Positions 8,439 through 18,883 of a stretch of 64,000 bases of DNA are shown piece after piece. Positions within the stretch are counted from its first letter, which is position 1. Each line of letters opens with the position of its first letter. The position numbers were made by a program, and so were the translations under genes. This stretch comes from Vibrio algicola (GTDB lineage: Bacteria > Pseudomonadota > Gammaproteobacteria > Enterobacterales > Vibrionaceae): contig NZ_CP045699.1 of assembly GCF_009601765.2 (NCBI RefSeq), positions 930,001 to 994,000 on the forward strand. The letters are read 5' to 3'. The notes below the pieces were generated by a model. That model ran no database searches. It was not told the DNA's origin and saw only the letters and a program-made list of their open reading frames with translations.

Positions 8439-9965
8439 TCAAATTTGCTTGGGTGTTATTTTTTCTTCAGCTTGGTTTTCCTTCTCATCTACCGAGTTGG
8501 CATTTGTTTTAACTTGCGCTTCATTTTGCATGATTTCCTCTGACTCGAGGCGCATTGCTTCAATGGTTGCTATCGCTTTTGAAATGGTGGCTTTTGATTC
8601 CATTACTTTGAACGAAGGTGAATGACATTCTTCATCTTTTGCCATTGCGACCACTTCTTGTCGCTTCATCTCACGCTCTTCTTTGTGATTTTGTGGCAAC
8701 AATAGGTGCATCGCAATCGCGATCATTGTTCCTGTGGTGATCCCAGAGTGTAAGAAACTGGCAAGTGCATGGGGTAGATGCTGAATTAAGCGAGGTTCAA
8801 TCGTGACCGCTAAACCCGATGCTAAACTGACACAAATAATCAAGGCATTACGCTTAGTATCTGCCGCTTTGATTAGCATGCGAATACCGGCATAAGCGAT
8901 CATACCAAACATAATAAAACCGACACCACCCAGCACAGGTTTAGGAATAGTAACCGCAATCGCCGCGAGTTTAGGGAATAATCCTCCAAGGATAAGTAAT
9001 GCCCCAGTAACCGCCACCACATAACGGCTAGCTACACCGGTAATACCAACAATACCAACGTTTTGACTAAATGACGCCAGTGGCATACCCGACATTAATG
9101 CCGATAAAGTACTGCCCAGACCATCACCTAATACGCCGCGTTTAAGATCTTTCCCTGTGACTTCTTTTTGGCAGTTTGCTCCCAGCGCCATAAAGTCACC
9201 GGTTGCTTCGGCCACCACGATAATATAAGCCAAGCTCATACTTAAAATAGCCCCCCAAGAGAAGGTCATGCCGTATTTGAGCGGAGTGGGACTGCCAACC
9301 CATGAAGCTTGTGATATTTGCTCTAAATTGACCATGTCCATGCTTAATGCGACTAAATAGCCACCGACCAATCCAATCACGATGGCAGACGCTGCGATCA
9401 CACCTTTGCAATACACTGAGACTAAAATAACGATCCCTAAAGACACCAGAGCTAAGAAAAGTTTTGGTAAAGTGGCAAATTCAGCGCTGCCTTTGGGTGC
9501 ATCTCCAATCCAACTCATGGCAACAGGTAAAATGGTTAAACCAATTAAGGTAATAACCACACCGCTGACCACGTCGGGAAATAATCGTTTTATTTTATCC
9601 ATAAAGAAACTGGCGGCGATCACTAGGAATGAACCGGCAAAGGCTGCGCCCATGATCCCGCTCATGCCATCGCTTTTACCAATCGCAATCGCCACGCCTA
9701 AAAAAGCGAAACTGGAACCCATCACCACCGGCAAGCGGATCCCAACCGGACCAATCCCCACACATTGGATCACGGTAGCAATACCACCCACCAGTAATGC
9801 AGCGTTAATGAGGTCGGCAATTTCGGTGGCAGGTAGCCCAACCGATGCCCCAACGATAAGCGGCACGGCAACGATCCCCCCGATCGATGCCAGCATGTGT
9901 TGTAGTGCAAGTAGTAGTGTGGTTGCCGCGGGTGGACGTTGGTTTAACGTGTATAAGAGCTTCAT
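8439..9965 (-). CDS. NCS2 nucleobase:cation symporter (xanthine/urate type)
   Basis: This 508-residue inner-membrane protein has about 12-14 hydrophobic segments. Family motifs include the early LALQHMLA, the central AEATGDFMALG, and SFSQNVGIVGITGVASR. The glutamine and asparagine after SF occur in purine rather than uracil carriers. Xanthine or uric acid with protons is the expected cargo. The last 80 or so residues form a charged glutamate- and lysine-rich tail longer than in E. coli XanQ or XanP. The downstream 8-oxoguanine deaminase suggests a joint purine role. A near-perfect palindrome at 10330-10359 upstream is a candidate operator. Confidence 0.85.
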   Translation of the reverse strand: MKLLYTLNQRPPAATTLLLALQHMLASIGGIVAVPLIVGASVGLPATEIADLINAALLVGGIATVIQCVGIGPVGIRLPVVMGSSFAFLGVAIAIGKSDGMSGIMGAAFAGSFLVIAASFFMDKIKRLFPDVVSGVVITLIGLTILPVAMSWIGDAPKGSAEFATLPKLFLALVSLGIVILVSVYCKGVIAASAIVIGLVGGYLVALSMDMVNLEQISQASWVGSPTPLKYGMTFSWGAILSMSLAYIIVVAEATGDFMALGANCQKEVTGKDLKRGVLGDGLGSTLSALMSGMPLASFSQNVGIVGITGVASRYVVAVTGALLILGGLFPKLAAIAVTIPKPVLGGVGFIMFGMIAYAGIRMLIKAADTKRNALIICVSLASGLAVTIEPRLIQHLPHALASFLHSGITTGTMIAIAMHLLLPQNHKEEREMKRQEVVAMAKDEECHSPSFKVMESKATISKAIATIEAMRLESEEIMQNEAQVKTNANSVDEKENQAEEKITPKQI

Positions 9966-10329
9966 GACATATCCTTATTTGTCTATTCCACTGTCAGCGA
10001 TTTTGTTTCCCTGTTAAGTATTATCAGTACCAAAGAGTTCAGTTTTCATCGTTGCCATCATTTATTATTTTTATAGTCATCAAATGTATTGTTGTCGATG
10101 TTGTGGATATAGGTATAGAAGTTAGTTAACACAATCGCAACAATATTGTGTGCAATGATTTTTGTAAATTACTTATTAATAAATTTGTAATCTAGATCTA
10201 ACTCGCAATATCTGTGCCATAAAAAGCAACGGTATGAAACAAGCGTTTTTATTGGATATTGTGAGCTAGAGCCTTATGATTACTAATATTTGTGCGATCA
10301 TATGGTGCAGGTTTGCCAGCAAAAGGTGC

Positions 10330-10359
10330 AATTGTTCACACTAGTTATTGTGTACAATT
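10330..10359. promoter_or_regulatory. palindrome, candidate operator
   Basis: AATTGTTCACA and TGTGTACAATT are inverted with one mismatch around an 8-bp centre. The site lies in the 590-bp gene-free stretch between the purine permease (start 9965, minus) and the tRNA-Tyr cluster. No gene or other structure apart from the tRNA terminator is seen in that stretch. The binding protein is unknown. Confidence 0.4.
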
Positions 10360-10487
10360 AAATTGATTATTGTTCTTTATTTGTGGGATTTTTTGATTGC
10401 AAAAATGTGAACTGTGACCATGGAAGGGATGAGCGTAATGGAAAATGAGGGACGATAAATAAAGCGAGGGCAAATTGCAGACGAAAA

Positions 10488-10511
10488 AAAACCAGCTATT
10501 TAGGCTGGTTT
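10488..10511 (-). terminator. terminator of the tRNA-Tyr operon
   Basis: AAACCAGC pairs with GCTGGTTT. On the minus strand a T run follows directly. It lies 46 bp past the last tRNA-Tyr. Confidence 0.85.
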
Positions 10512-10556
10512 CTTGCTCTTATCTTTGAATGAAAACTAAAAGCTAAGAAGAGATAA

Positions 10557-10641
<85 letters not shown>

Positions 10642-10771
10642 ACAAATTGTGTTTGTTCGTAATCAATGTCACTGACCTGACTTTAACCTTTACGCTAAAG
10701 TGTGAGCATCTAGAACGTGTTGCTTTTTAGCTGTTGCACTTATCAGAGCCAAACTCTAATAAGTTAAATAA

Positions 10772-10856
<85 letters not shown>

Positions 10857-10986
10857 ACAAATTGTGTTTGTTCGTAATCAATGTCACTGACCTGACTTTA
10901 ACCTTTACGCTAAAGTGTGAGCATCTAGAACGTGTTGCTTTTTAGCTGTTGCACTTATTAGAGCAAAACTCTAATAAGTTAAATAA

Positions 10987-11071
<85 letters not shown>

Positions 11072-11217
11072 ACAAATTGTGTTGTTCGTCATCAATGTCA
11101 CTGACCTGACTCTAACTTGTAAGTTAAAGTGTGAACATCTAGAACGTGTCACATTTTACTGCGACAGATATTAACTGTGTTGCCCCTATCAGAGATAAAC
11201 TCTAATAAGTCGAATAA

Positions 11218-11302
<85 letters not shown>

Positions 11303-11316
11303 ACAAGTGCGGGCTG

Positions 11317-11344
11317 ATAATAGCAAACTCTTAAAAGCTGTAAA
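11317..11344 (-). promoter_or_regulatory. promoter of the tRNA-Tyr operon
   Basis: On the minus strand TTTACA (11344-11339) and TATTAT (11322-11317) are separated by 16 bp. A GC-rich segment (CAGCCCGC) follows, the type of discriminator associated with stringent control of stable RNA genes. Confidence 0.75.
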
Positions 11345-11558
11345 GGTATTTTTTTAAATAATTGATTGAATGCCGAGTTTTCGAACAACCTCTGTATTTA
11401 TTGGTATTTTATTAAGCAAATCGGCTAAAAAAAACAAATAAACCACAGATGGAGAGTGAAAAATTCTTACATCATATCTAATGAAATTTACATAGATTGA
11501 CGATATTGGTTAATTCTGCTGATAGAATGAGAAGTAAGTTATCAAATGGAATTTGTAT

Positions 11559-12731
11559 ATGAAACATAAGATCGTTCGATCGGTTAGTCTTGCTGTCTCA
11601 ATTCTCGCGTCTCTCTCTTGTCTTGCTAGCACCACGCCACCGCAGAAAAAACCAGTACGCCCAGCCACCGATGTTGGCGCTGAAATTGTTTTGGCCCATG
11701 ATGTGCAACAATCACTGACTTTAGTGGGTAAATTAGAAGGACAACAGTCGGTTGAAATTAAGCCGGAAGTGGCGGGGAAAATCTCACGTATTAACGTTAC
11801 GTCCAATCAGGTGGTTAAAGCTGGCCAACGTTTAGTTGAAATTGATAAAACCAAAGCCCAAGCAGCGCTTAATGAAGCGAAAGCCTATTTAATTGATGAA
11901 CGCCGTAAAGAACGCGAATATTCAAAATTAGTCAGTAAAAACGCCATTACCCAGACCGAGCTCGATGCGCAACGTGCCAGTGTCGATATTGCTAAAGCGC
12001 GCTTAGACGCCGCCACGGCCGAATTGTCTTATATGCAAATCAAAGCCCCTTTTGCCGGAACTATCGGATTTATTGATTTTAGTAACGGTAAAATGGTGAC
12101 AGTCGGTGAAGACTTATTCACCTTAGATAACCTGTCTAATATGCGCTTAGATCTGCAAGTACCAGAAAAATACCTGTCTCAAATTTCAATCGGTATGGAG
12201 GTTAAAACCACCAGTCGAGCATGGAAGAATGAGCAATTTGCAGGCAAGGTAACGCATATCAATACTCGTGTTAACGCTGCTACTTTAAGCGTGCCAGTGC
12301 GGGTTAATATTCCCAACAAAGGCCAAAAATTAAAACCTGGTATGTTGATGTCGGCCACCATCCATTTTCCCACTATTCACAAACCGATTATTCCGGTACA
12401 AGCGATGGAGTACGCCGGTACTAAACGCTTTGTTTATATCATTACCACAGATGCGGCGACTAAAACTGCCAAAGTGATCCGTTCTGAGATCACATTGGGC
12501 GATCGAATCGAAGATAAAATTGTGGTCAATTCAGGTTTAAAGGTCGGACAACAAGTGGTGACCAAAGGCTTAGTCAATATGCGTGATGGCATGGCAGTAA
12601 AAGTAGTGGAAGAAACCAAGATGATTAAATCGGGCACATTGAAACAACCCGATCTTAATACCAATGAGCTTAAAGCTGACGATGCTAAAATCGACGCGGT
12701 TAAAACAGAACAGTCACAAGGAGTGAAATAA
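11559..12731 (+). CDS. RND efflux periplasmic adaptor (membrane fusion protein)
   Basis: This 390-residue periplasmic adaptor of the AcrA/MexE group has an N-terminal signal sequence. A lipoyl-type half (GQQSVEIKPEVAGKI, with INVTSNQVVKAGQRL) and its partner KAPFAGTIGFIDFSNG flank an alpha-helical hairpin rich in K, E and R. The beta-barrel and membrane-proximal domains follow. It would link the inner-membrane pump to an outer-membrane channel, which is not encoded nearby. The ATG at 11559, 8 bp after TGGA, is the start. Its stop codon overlaps the pump start by one base (TAATG), so the two are translationally coupled. Confidence 0.9.
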   Translation: MKHKIVRSVSLAVSILASLSCLASTTPPQKKPVRPATDVGAEIVLAHDVQQSLTLVGKLEGQQSVEIKPEVAGKISRINVTSNQVVKAGQRLVEIDKTKAQAALNEAKAYLIDERRKEREYSKLVSKNAITQTELDAQRASVDIAKARLDAATAELSYMQIKAPFAGTIGFIDFSNGKMVTVGEDLFTLDNLSNMRLDLQVPEKYLSQISIGMEVKTTSRAWKNEQFAGKVTHINTRVNAATLSVPVRVNIPNKGQKLKPGMLMSATIHFPTIHKPIIPVQAMEYAGTKRFVYIITTDAATKTAKVIRSEITLGDRIEDKIVVNSGLKVGQQVVTKGLVNMRDGMAVKVVEETKMIKSGTLKQPDLNTNELKADDAKIDAVKTEQSQGVK

Positions 12732-15700
12732 TGTGGCTATCTGATGTATCGGTTAAGCGCCCAACCGTCGCAATTGTATTAAGTTTATTACTGTGCGTAT
12801 TTGGTTATGTATCATTTACCAAACTTGCCGTGCGTGAAATGCCGGATATTTCTAATCCTGTGGTGTCAATTTCGACCAGTTATGACGGGGCTTCCGCCAG
12901 TATCATGGAAAGCCAAGTCACCACCATTTTAGAAGATCAGTTATCGGGGATCAGTGGCATTGATGATATCAATTCGGTTTCTCGTAATGGCAGCTCTCGT
13001 ATTCAAGTCACCTTTGATCTTGGCTATGACTTAACTACAGGGGTAAGTGATGTGCGTGATGCTATCGCACGCGCGCAACGTGGATTGCCTGATGAAGCTG
13101 ATGATCCGATTGTATCAAAAGATAATGGATCCGGTGATGCCGCGATTCATATCAATCTAACTTCAAATCGCATGGATAGGATCCAGCTGACCGATTATAT
13201 CAACCGAGTATTATTGGACAGGTTTAGTTTGATCTCAGGTGTGAGCTCGATTGATATCAGTGGCGGTTTAGACAAGGTGATGTATGTGAAGCTCGATCCG
13301 ACTGCAATGGCGGGACTTGGAGTGACGACATCCGATATTTCTGATGCGCTGAATCGAGAAAACGTCGAGAACCCAAGTGGTGAAGTGCGTAATGACACCA
13401 CCTCAATGACGGTGCGAACCACACGTAACTATCTAACTACCGAGGATTTTAATTATCTCTCTATTCACAAAAGCAGTGATGGCCATCCAATATACTTAAA
13501 AGATGTGGCGAAAGTGTATCTAGGCGCCAAAAATGAAAGCTCGATGTACAAGAGCGATGGCGAAGTTGGCGTGAGTATGGGGATTATCACTCAAACCGAT
13601 GCTAACCCACTGGATGTGGCCAAAAAAGTTCGCACCGAAGTCGATAATATTCAAAAATTCTTACCCAAAGGGACTCATTTAAAAATTGAATATGATGCGA
13701 CCATTTTTATCGAACGTTCCATTGGAGAAGTGTATAGCACCTTATTTGTGACCGCTGGCTTGGTTATTTTGGTGTTGTATATTTTCTTAGGACAACTTCG
13801 CGCCACATTGATCCCCGCGGTTACCGTCCCAGTGTCGTTAATTTCAGCCTTTATGGCGGCGTATTATTTTGGCTTTTCAATCAACCTTATCACCTTGCTG
13901 GCCTTGATCTTAGCGATAGGTCTGGTGGTCGATGATGCGATTGTGGTGGTTGAGAATATATTCCATCACCTAGAAAAAGGCGAGCCTCCACTACTTGCCG
14001 CTTATAAAGGCACGCGAGAGGTTGGTTTTGCGGTAATGGCGACGACGTTAGTATTGGTGATGGTGTTTCTGCCTATCTCCTTTATGGATGGCATGGTCGG
14101 CTTATTGTTTACTGAATTCTCGGTACTCTTGTCGATGGCGGTGCTGTTTTCATCTTTAATTGCATTAACACTTACCCCTGTACTCGGCAGCAAGTTACTG
14201 CGCGCCAATGTAAAACCTAATCGCTTTAATACCTGTGTGGAGAAGGGTTTTCAACGGATGGAAAGTGGTTATCGTTCCTTGTTAACCAAAGCAATACGTT
14301 GCCGTTGGATGGCTCCAATCGCAATTATTGCCTGTATCGGCGGTAGCGCATTTTTGATGAGCTTAGTGCCATCACAATTAGCGCCACAAGAAGATAAAGG
14401 GGTGTTATTTGCGTTTGTAAAAGGTGCAGATGCCACCAGTTTTAACCGCATGAGCTTGAACATGACTGAGGTTGAAAAACGTTTACAACCATTAGTTAGG
14501 CAAGGGATCTTAAAATCATTTAGTGTCGATGCACCGGCATTTGGCGGCAGAGCCGGAGATGAAACCGGTTTTGTGATCATGGTGCTGGAAGATTGGAATA
14601 AACGTGATGTGACGGCGCTGCAAGCATTAGGTATGGTGCGAAAAGCATTATCGGGGATCACCGATGTGCGAGTGTGGCCAATGATGCCTGGCTTTAGAGG
14701 GGGCTCGGATAATCCGGTGCAATTTGTATTAAGTGGTTCCGATTATAAAGAGCTGTCGAAATGGGCGGAAACCCTGCAACATCAGGCAGAGCATGACGGC
14801 GTGATCACCGGTGTCGATCTTGATTACTCTGAGAAAACACCAGAGTTAGTGGTTAGTGTCGATAAGCAACGCGCCGCCGAGCTGGGGGTTAGCGTGAGTG
14901 AAATTGCCGATACATTAGAGGTGATGTTAGGTGGCAGCACCGAAACCACTTACCTTGAGCGCGGCGAAGAATACGATGTGTATTTACGTGGTGATGAAAA
15001 CAGCTTTAATAACGTCAACGATTTAAGCAAGATTTATCTGCGCACCGATAAAGGCGAACTAGTCACCTTAGATACCGTGACCCATATTGAAGAAATTGCC
15101 TCCGCCAACCGTTTGTCGCATAAAAACAAACAAAAATCGGTCACCTTAAGTGCCAACTTAGCGCCTGGCTATACCCTAGGACAAGCCTTAGATTATCTCG
15201 ATCAACAAGCGATAGATAAACTGCCAAGTGATATTTCGGTTTCTTATTCAGGCGAGTCGAAAGATTTCAAAGAAAACCAATCGAGTATTTTTATCATTTT
15301 TGCGCTGGCGTTATTAGTGGCCTATTTGGTGTTGGCGGCGCAATTTGAAAGCTTTATTAATCCGCTGGTGGTGATGTTTACTGTTCCTATGGGGGTGTTC
15401 GGCGGCTTCTTAGGGTTGTATTTTATGCATCAAGGGCTGAATATTTACAGTCAAATTGGCATGATCATGTTAATCGGTATGGTGACTAAAAACGGTATTT
15501 TGATCGTTGAATTTGCGAATCAATTACGCGACCGTGGAATTGAATTTGAAAAAGCGATTATTGATGCTTCTGCACGTCGTTTACGCCCGATATTAATGAC
15601 CGCCTTTACCACCATTGCCGGATCCTTACCCTTGGTGTTCTCCACTGGTGCCGGTTATGAAAGCCGAGTAGCAGTAGGCACTGTCGTATTATTTGGAATG

Positions 15701-15844
15701 AGCTTTGCAACCATAGTGACCTTATTTGTGATCCCGCAAATGTATCGCATTATCTCGATCAAAACCCATTCACCAGGCCATGTTGAAGCCTTGTTAGCGC
15801 AAGAATTAAATAAAGACACTAAATCGCGTCCGGGGCATGGTTGA
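12731..15844 (+). CDS. RND efflux transporter, inner-membrane pump
   Basis: This 1037-residue pump has the length and order of AcrB-type HAE1 proteins: TM1 (ALVL-like segment near residue 15), a large periplasmic loop, six helices, a second loop and six helices. The proton-relay aspartate pair lies in GLVVDDAIVVVENI near residue 405. It exports drugs, detergents or other amphiphiles using the proton gradient. Substrate cannot be told from sequence. It pairs with the upstream adaptor and is followed by a clear terminator. No local regulator gene is present. Confidence 0.93.
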   Translation: MWLSDVSVKRPTVAIVLSLLLCVFGYVSFTKLAVREMPDISNPVVSISTSYDGASASIMESQVTTILEDQLSGISGIDDINSVSRNGSSRIQVTFDLGYDLTTGVSDVRDAIARAQRGLPDEADDPIVSKDNGSGDAAIHINLTSNRMDRIQLTDYINRVLLDRFSLISGVSSIDISGGLDKVMYVKLDPTAMAGLGVTTSDISDALNRENVENPSGEVRNDTTSMTVRTTRNYLTTEDFNYLSIHKSSDGHPIYLKDVAKVYLGAKNESSMYKSDGEVGVSMGIITQTDANPLDVAKKVRTEVDNIQKFLPKGTHLKIEYDATIFIERSIGEVYSTLFVTAGLVILVLYIFLGQLRATLIPAVTVPVSLISAFMAAYYFGFSINLITLLALILAIGLVVDDAIVVVENIFHHLEKGEPPLLAAYKGTREVGFAVMATTLVLVMVFLPISFMDGMVGLLFTEFSVLLSMAVLFSSLIALTLTPVLGSKLLRANVKPNRFNTCVEKGFQRMESGYRSLLTKAIRCRWMAPIAIIACIGGSAFLMSLVPSQLAPQEDKGVLFAFVKGADATSFNRMSLNMTEVEKRLQPLVRQGILKSFSVDAPAFGGRAGDETGFVIMVLEDWNKRDVTALQALGMVRKALSGITDVRVWPMMPGFRGGSDNPVQFVLSGSDYKELSKWAETLQHQAEHDGVITGVDLDYSEKTPELVVSVDKQRAAELGVSVSEIADTLEVMLGGSTETTYLERGEEYDVYLRGDENSFNNVNDLSKIYLRTDKGELVTLDTVTHIEEIASANRLSHKNKQKSVTLSANLAPGYTLGQALDYLDQQAIDKLPSDISVSYSGESKDFKENQSSIFIIFALALLVAYLVLAAQFESFINPLVVMFTVPMGVFGGFLGLYFMHQGLNIYSQIGMIMLIGMVTKNGILIVEFANQLRDRGIEFEKAIIDASARRLRPILMTAFTTIAGSLPLVFSTGAGYESRVAVGTVVLFGMSFATIVTLFVIPQMYRIISIKTHSPGHVEALLAQELNKDTKSRPGHG

Positions 15845-15873
15845 GTGCTTTAAAACGTTAATAAGTAGGGGGC

Positions 15874-15910
15874 AAAAAACCAGACAAAGCTGAATGACTG
15901 TCTGGTTTTT
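15874..15910 (+). terminator. terminator of the RND operon
   Basis: AAAAACCAGACA pairs with TGTCTGGTTTTT across a 13-nt loop, followed by further T residues. The stem is T-rich on both strands, so it could also end the convergent gene at 15940-16995. Confidence 0.85.
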
Positions 15911-15939
15911 TATTATAGGAAAGAACGGTCTGACATTTT

Positions 15940-16995
15940 TTAGAGTTTGGTGATATCTTTTAACACTTGAAAGTAAGGGGTGAGATCGTCAATATTATCT
16001 TCTATCCATTGAGGGTTGTAATGGCAATCTAAATAGCGCTCACCGCTGTCGCAGATTAAAGTCACAATTGAGCCGGTTTCTCCGCGACTTTTCATCTCAT
16101 TGGCGATGTTCAACACCCCATATAAATTGGTGCCGGTCGAAGGGCCAACTTTACGGCCAAGGATAGGTTCAAGCCAATGAATGGTGGCAATACTGGCTGC
16201 ATCGGGGATGGTGCGCATTTCATCAATCACCCCAGGAATAAAGCTTGGCTCTACTCGTGGGCGACCGATACCTTCAATTTTACTGCCGTTATCTATGGTT
16301 AAAGTCAGATCGCCGCTTTTATAATAATCGTGAAATACCGAGTTTTCTGGATCCACCACGCATAACTTGGTCGCGTGTTTTTTATAGCGCAAGAAACGAC
16401 CAATGGTGGCGGATGTACCACCGGTACCGGGACTCATCACCACCCACGTTGGAATAGGGTGCGGCTCCAAACGCATTTGATCAAAAATACTGTCTGCAAT
16501 ATTGTTGTTACCACGCCAATCGGTAGCACGTTCTGCGTAAGTAAATTGGTCCATATAATGACCGTTTAACTCGGAGGCTAAACGGCGAGACTCAGCATAA
16601 ATTTGATCAGAACGTTCGACTAAATGTGCTTGCCCACCATAAAATTCAATTTGTTCAATTTTCTTCTTAGCGGTGGTTTTTGGCATAACGGCAATAAAGG
16701 GAACGCCTAATAAACGGGCGAAATACGCCTCCGATACCGCCGTGCTGCCCGATGAGGATTCAATAATGGTGGTTTTAGGACCAATCCAACCGTTAGAAAG
16801 CGCAAATAAAAACAAAGAACGTGCGAGCCGATGTTTCAGCGAACCCGTTGGATGGGTACTTTCATCTTTTAAATAAATATCTATGCCACTTAGATGCGGA
16901 ATATCTAATTTAAACAAATGGGTATCAGCCGAACGCTGTACATCGGCTTCAATTTTGGTGATAGCTTGGTTGATCCATTCTCTATCGACACTCAT
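15940..16995 (-). CDS. PLP-dependent cysteine synthase family protein (Cds1-like)
   Basis: This 351-residue fold-type II PLP enzyme has the lysine that binds the cofactor in HPTGSLKHR (about residue 54), the substrate loop [13 protein letters not shown], and the phosphate-binding [13 protein letters not shown]. It resembles the branch known in mycobacteria and fungi as Cds1, which degrades L-cysteine to sulfide, pyruvate and ammonia, more than CysK or CysM. A synthase role is still possible. It lies convergent with the RND operon. Its start is 14 bp after AAGGAAGA on the minus strand. No sulfur genes are adjacent. Confidence 0.75.
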   Translation of the reverse strand: MSVDREWINQAITKIEADVQRSADTHLFKLDIPHLSGIDIYLKDESTHPTGSLKHRLARSLFLFALSNGWIGPKTTIIESSSGSTAVSEAYFARLLGVPFIAVMPKTTAKKKIEQIEFYGGQAHLVERSDQIYAESRRLASELNGHYMDQFTYAERATDWRGNNNIADSIFDQMRLEPHPIPTWVVMSPGTGGTSATIGRFLRYKKHATKLCVVDPENSVFHDYYKSGDLTLTIDNGSKIEGIGRPRVEPSFIPGVIDEMRTIPDAASIATIHWLEPILGRKVGPSTGTNLYGVLNIANEMKSRGETGSIVTLICDSGERYLDCHYNPQWIEDNIDDLTPYFQVLKDITKL

Positions 16996-17031
16996 GAATA
17001 TCTTCCTTAATAAATGGTCTGATTTTTAATT

Positions 17032-17895
17032 TTAATCACGAAAACGCATCACACCTTCTTGAACAGCAGTGGCGACTAAATGACCTTGTTGATCGTAAAT
17101 TTCGCCTCTCACTAAGCCGCGAGTGTTACTGCTGGTTGGGCTATCGATACTATATAGTAACCACTCATCCATTCTAAAGGGACGATGAAACCACATTGAA
17201 TGATCGATAGTGGCGACTTGAAATTTAGGCGTAAGCAGTGATACTCCGTGTGGAAATAACGCTGTCACTAAAAATCCCCAATCAGAAGCGTAGCTCAGTA
17301 AATATTGATGAATATCAGGATTATCGGATAGTTTTCCGTTGGCTTTGATCCATAAATATTGTTTTCCCGGTAAGGTGCTCGGTTGCATCGGGTTATTCAT
17401 GATCACTGGACGAACCTCAATCGGCTTTTCACTGCAAAACGTGCGTTGAATACTTTCCGGTAAATGCTTGAGTAAATCTTTGGCAAGATCGGTTTCGCTT
17501 GGCAAGCCTTCAGGTCCTTCGACCTCAGGCATAATGACCTGTTGATGTTCAAGTCCTTCAGTCGGCGCTTGATACGAAGCTGTCAGGTAAAAAATAGGGC
17601 GACCGTGTTGGACTGCTTTAACTCGACGAGTGGACAGGCTGCGACCATCTCGCAATGTTTCGACATCGTAAATAATCGGGTGATTAATATCGCCAGGGTG
17701 CAAAAAATAGCTATGAAAAGAATGCACATAGCGATCTTTTGCAACCGTTTCGGCCGCAGCAGATAACGCCTGCCCAATAACTTGCCCGCCATAAACTTGG
17801 GGTAAGCCTAAATTTTCGCATTGGCCACGAAATAGCCCAACATCCAATTGTTCTAATTGATGAAGATTGAGTAATTCTTGTAATTGATTGCTCAT
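17032..17895 (-). CDS. tesB: acyl-CoA thioesterase II
   Basis: This 287-residue double hot-dog protein is the length of E. coli TesB (286). Family stretches are GQVIGQALSAAAETV, VHSFHSYFLHPGD, and the C-terminal SIDHSMWFHRPFR with RGLVRGEIYDQ. It hydrolyses medium- and long-chain acyl-CoA in the cytoplasm. The start at 17895 follows GGAGGACAG; a longer reading to 17919 has no such signal. It is divergent from ybaY, and tesB-ybaY-atl-ffs is a conserved enterobacterial neighbourhood, which supports the SRP RNA location further on. Confidence 0.93.
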   Translation of the reverse strand: MSNQLQELLNLHQLEQLDVGLFRGQCENLGLPQVYGGQVIGQALSAAAETVAKDRYVHSFHSYFLHPGDINHPIIYDVETLRDGRSLSTRRVKAVQHGRPIFYLTASYQAPTEGLEHQQVIMPEVEGPEGLPSETDLAKDLLKHLPESIQRTFCSEKPIEVRPVIMNNPMQPSTLPGKQYLWIKANGKLSDNPDIHQYLLSYASDWGFLVTALFPHGVSLLTPKFQVATIDHSMWFHRPFRMDEWLLYSIDSPTSSNTRGLVRGEIYDQQGHLVATAVQEGVMRFRD

Positions 17896-17992
17896 CTGTC
17901 CTCCGTATTGTATTGTCAAATTATTAGCTTGAGTTGCTTTAAATTACAAGAGTAACCGACATTGAGTTAGCAAAAACTAGATAAGGAAGTGT

Positions 17993-18454
17993 ATGAAAAA
18001 GTCAGTAATGTTAGTTTCATCAATAATCTGTGCATCATGGTTGGCGGGTTGCAGTAGCTCACCGACAATCGATACTCAAGAAACACCGGCACAAGCTGCG
18101 CAAGTTGGAAAACCTATTATGCTAGAAAGTATTGTTGGTACGGTTGCTTATCGTGAGCGTTTATCCTTGCCTGAAACAGCGGTTCTAACGGTGACACTGG
18201 AAGATGTCTCCATCGCAGATAAAAAAGCCGATATTATTGCCACCGAATCGATGATTACTGGTGGAAAGCAAGTGCCATTTAACTTTAAACTCGATTTTGA
18301 TAACAACAAAATTTTGCAAAATCATACTTATGTGGTTCGAGCTAAAATCGCCCTTAATGGTAAATTACGCTTTACCACCGACACCGCCTACCGCGTGATC
18401 ACCGATAGCAATCAAACCCAATCAGTACAATTAATGCTGGTTGGCGTTAAATAA
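17993..18454 (+). CDS. ybaY: YbaY-family lipoprotein
   Basis: This 153-residue protein has a typical lipoprotein signal (lipobox LAGC, cysteine about residue 20) and one YbaY-type domain: VGTVAYRERLSLPETAVLTV through VRAKIALNGKLRFTT. It should be anchored at the outer membrane; its function is unknown. AAGGAAG precedes the ATG. It is convergent with the atl gene, with 17 bp between stops. The domain resembles META/HslJ-linked modules. Confidence 0.85.
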   Translation: MKKSVMLVSSIICASWLAGCSSSPTIDTQETPAQAAQVGKPIMLESIVGTVAYRERLSLPETAVLTVTLEDVSIADKKADIIATESMITGGKQVPFNFKLDFDNNKILQNHTYVVRAKIALNGKLRFTTDTAYRVITDSNQTQSVQLMLVGVK

Positions 18455-18471
18455 AACTTCCTCGTTGGATG

Positions 18472-18777
18472 TTACTCTGGTCGCCATAAATACAGTTTAA
18501 GTTTTACCTTTCCTTCGAAGCTCACTTGCACACCATCATTGAGTAAGTGGGCTTTTTGCCTGTCTAAATCTGAGCCTTTTAATGATATTCGCCCTTGGCT
18601 ATTAACTACCCTAAACCAAGGTAATGTACTGTCAGCGGGAAGGTTGGCCAATAATTTACCCACATGGCGAGCATAGTCTGGAAAACCGGCCATTTTGGCT
18701 ACGCTACCGTAAGTTGTCACTTTCCCTTTAGGGATCTGATTTAACACAAAATAGACTTGTTGTTCGAATGGTGTCAC
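18472..18777 (-). CDS. atl: alkyltransferase-like protein (Atl, YbaZ type)
   Basis: This 101-residue DNA-binding protein is related to the C-terminal domain of O6-methylguanine methyltransferase. The active-site PCHRV of true methyltransferases is PWFRVV here, so tryptophan replaces the reactive cysteine. Known Atl proteins bind O6-alkylguanine and hand it to nucleotide excision repair. The YGSVA helix-turn-helix segment and the ARHVGKLLAN arginine-finger region are present. Its place between ybaY and ffs matches the E. coli order. Confidence 0.9.
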   Translation of the reverse strand: MTPFEQQVYFVLNQIPKGKVTTYGSVAKMAGFPDYARHVGKLLANLPADSTLPWFRVVNSQGRISLKGSDLDRQKAHLLNDGVQVSFEGKVKLKLYLWRPE

Positions 18778-18883
18778 CGCTTATTTACCTTTGATGATTA
18801 ATGTTTGATTGGCTTAGTGTGTCATACCCTATATTATATAAACACATGATGGCTATTTTGGCATTTTATTTTGGGAGTTAGGT

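Noticed and set aside
9382..10017. 211-codon + strand frame opposite the purine permease
   Set aside because: It is an antisense shadow of a membrane protein gene and is low in complexity.
18472..18777. Active O6-methylguanine methyltransferase
   Set aside because: The reactive cysteine is replaced by tryptophan (PWFRVV), so it is an Atl protein.
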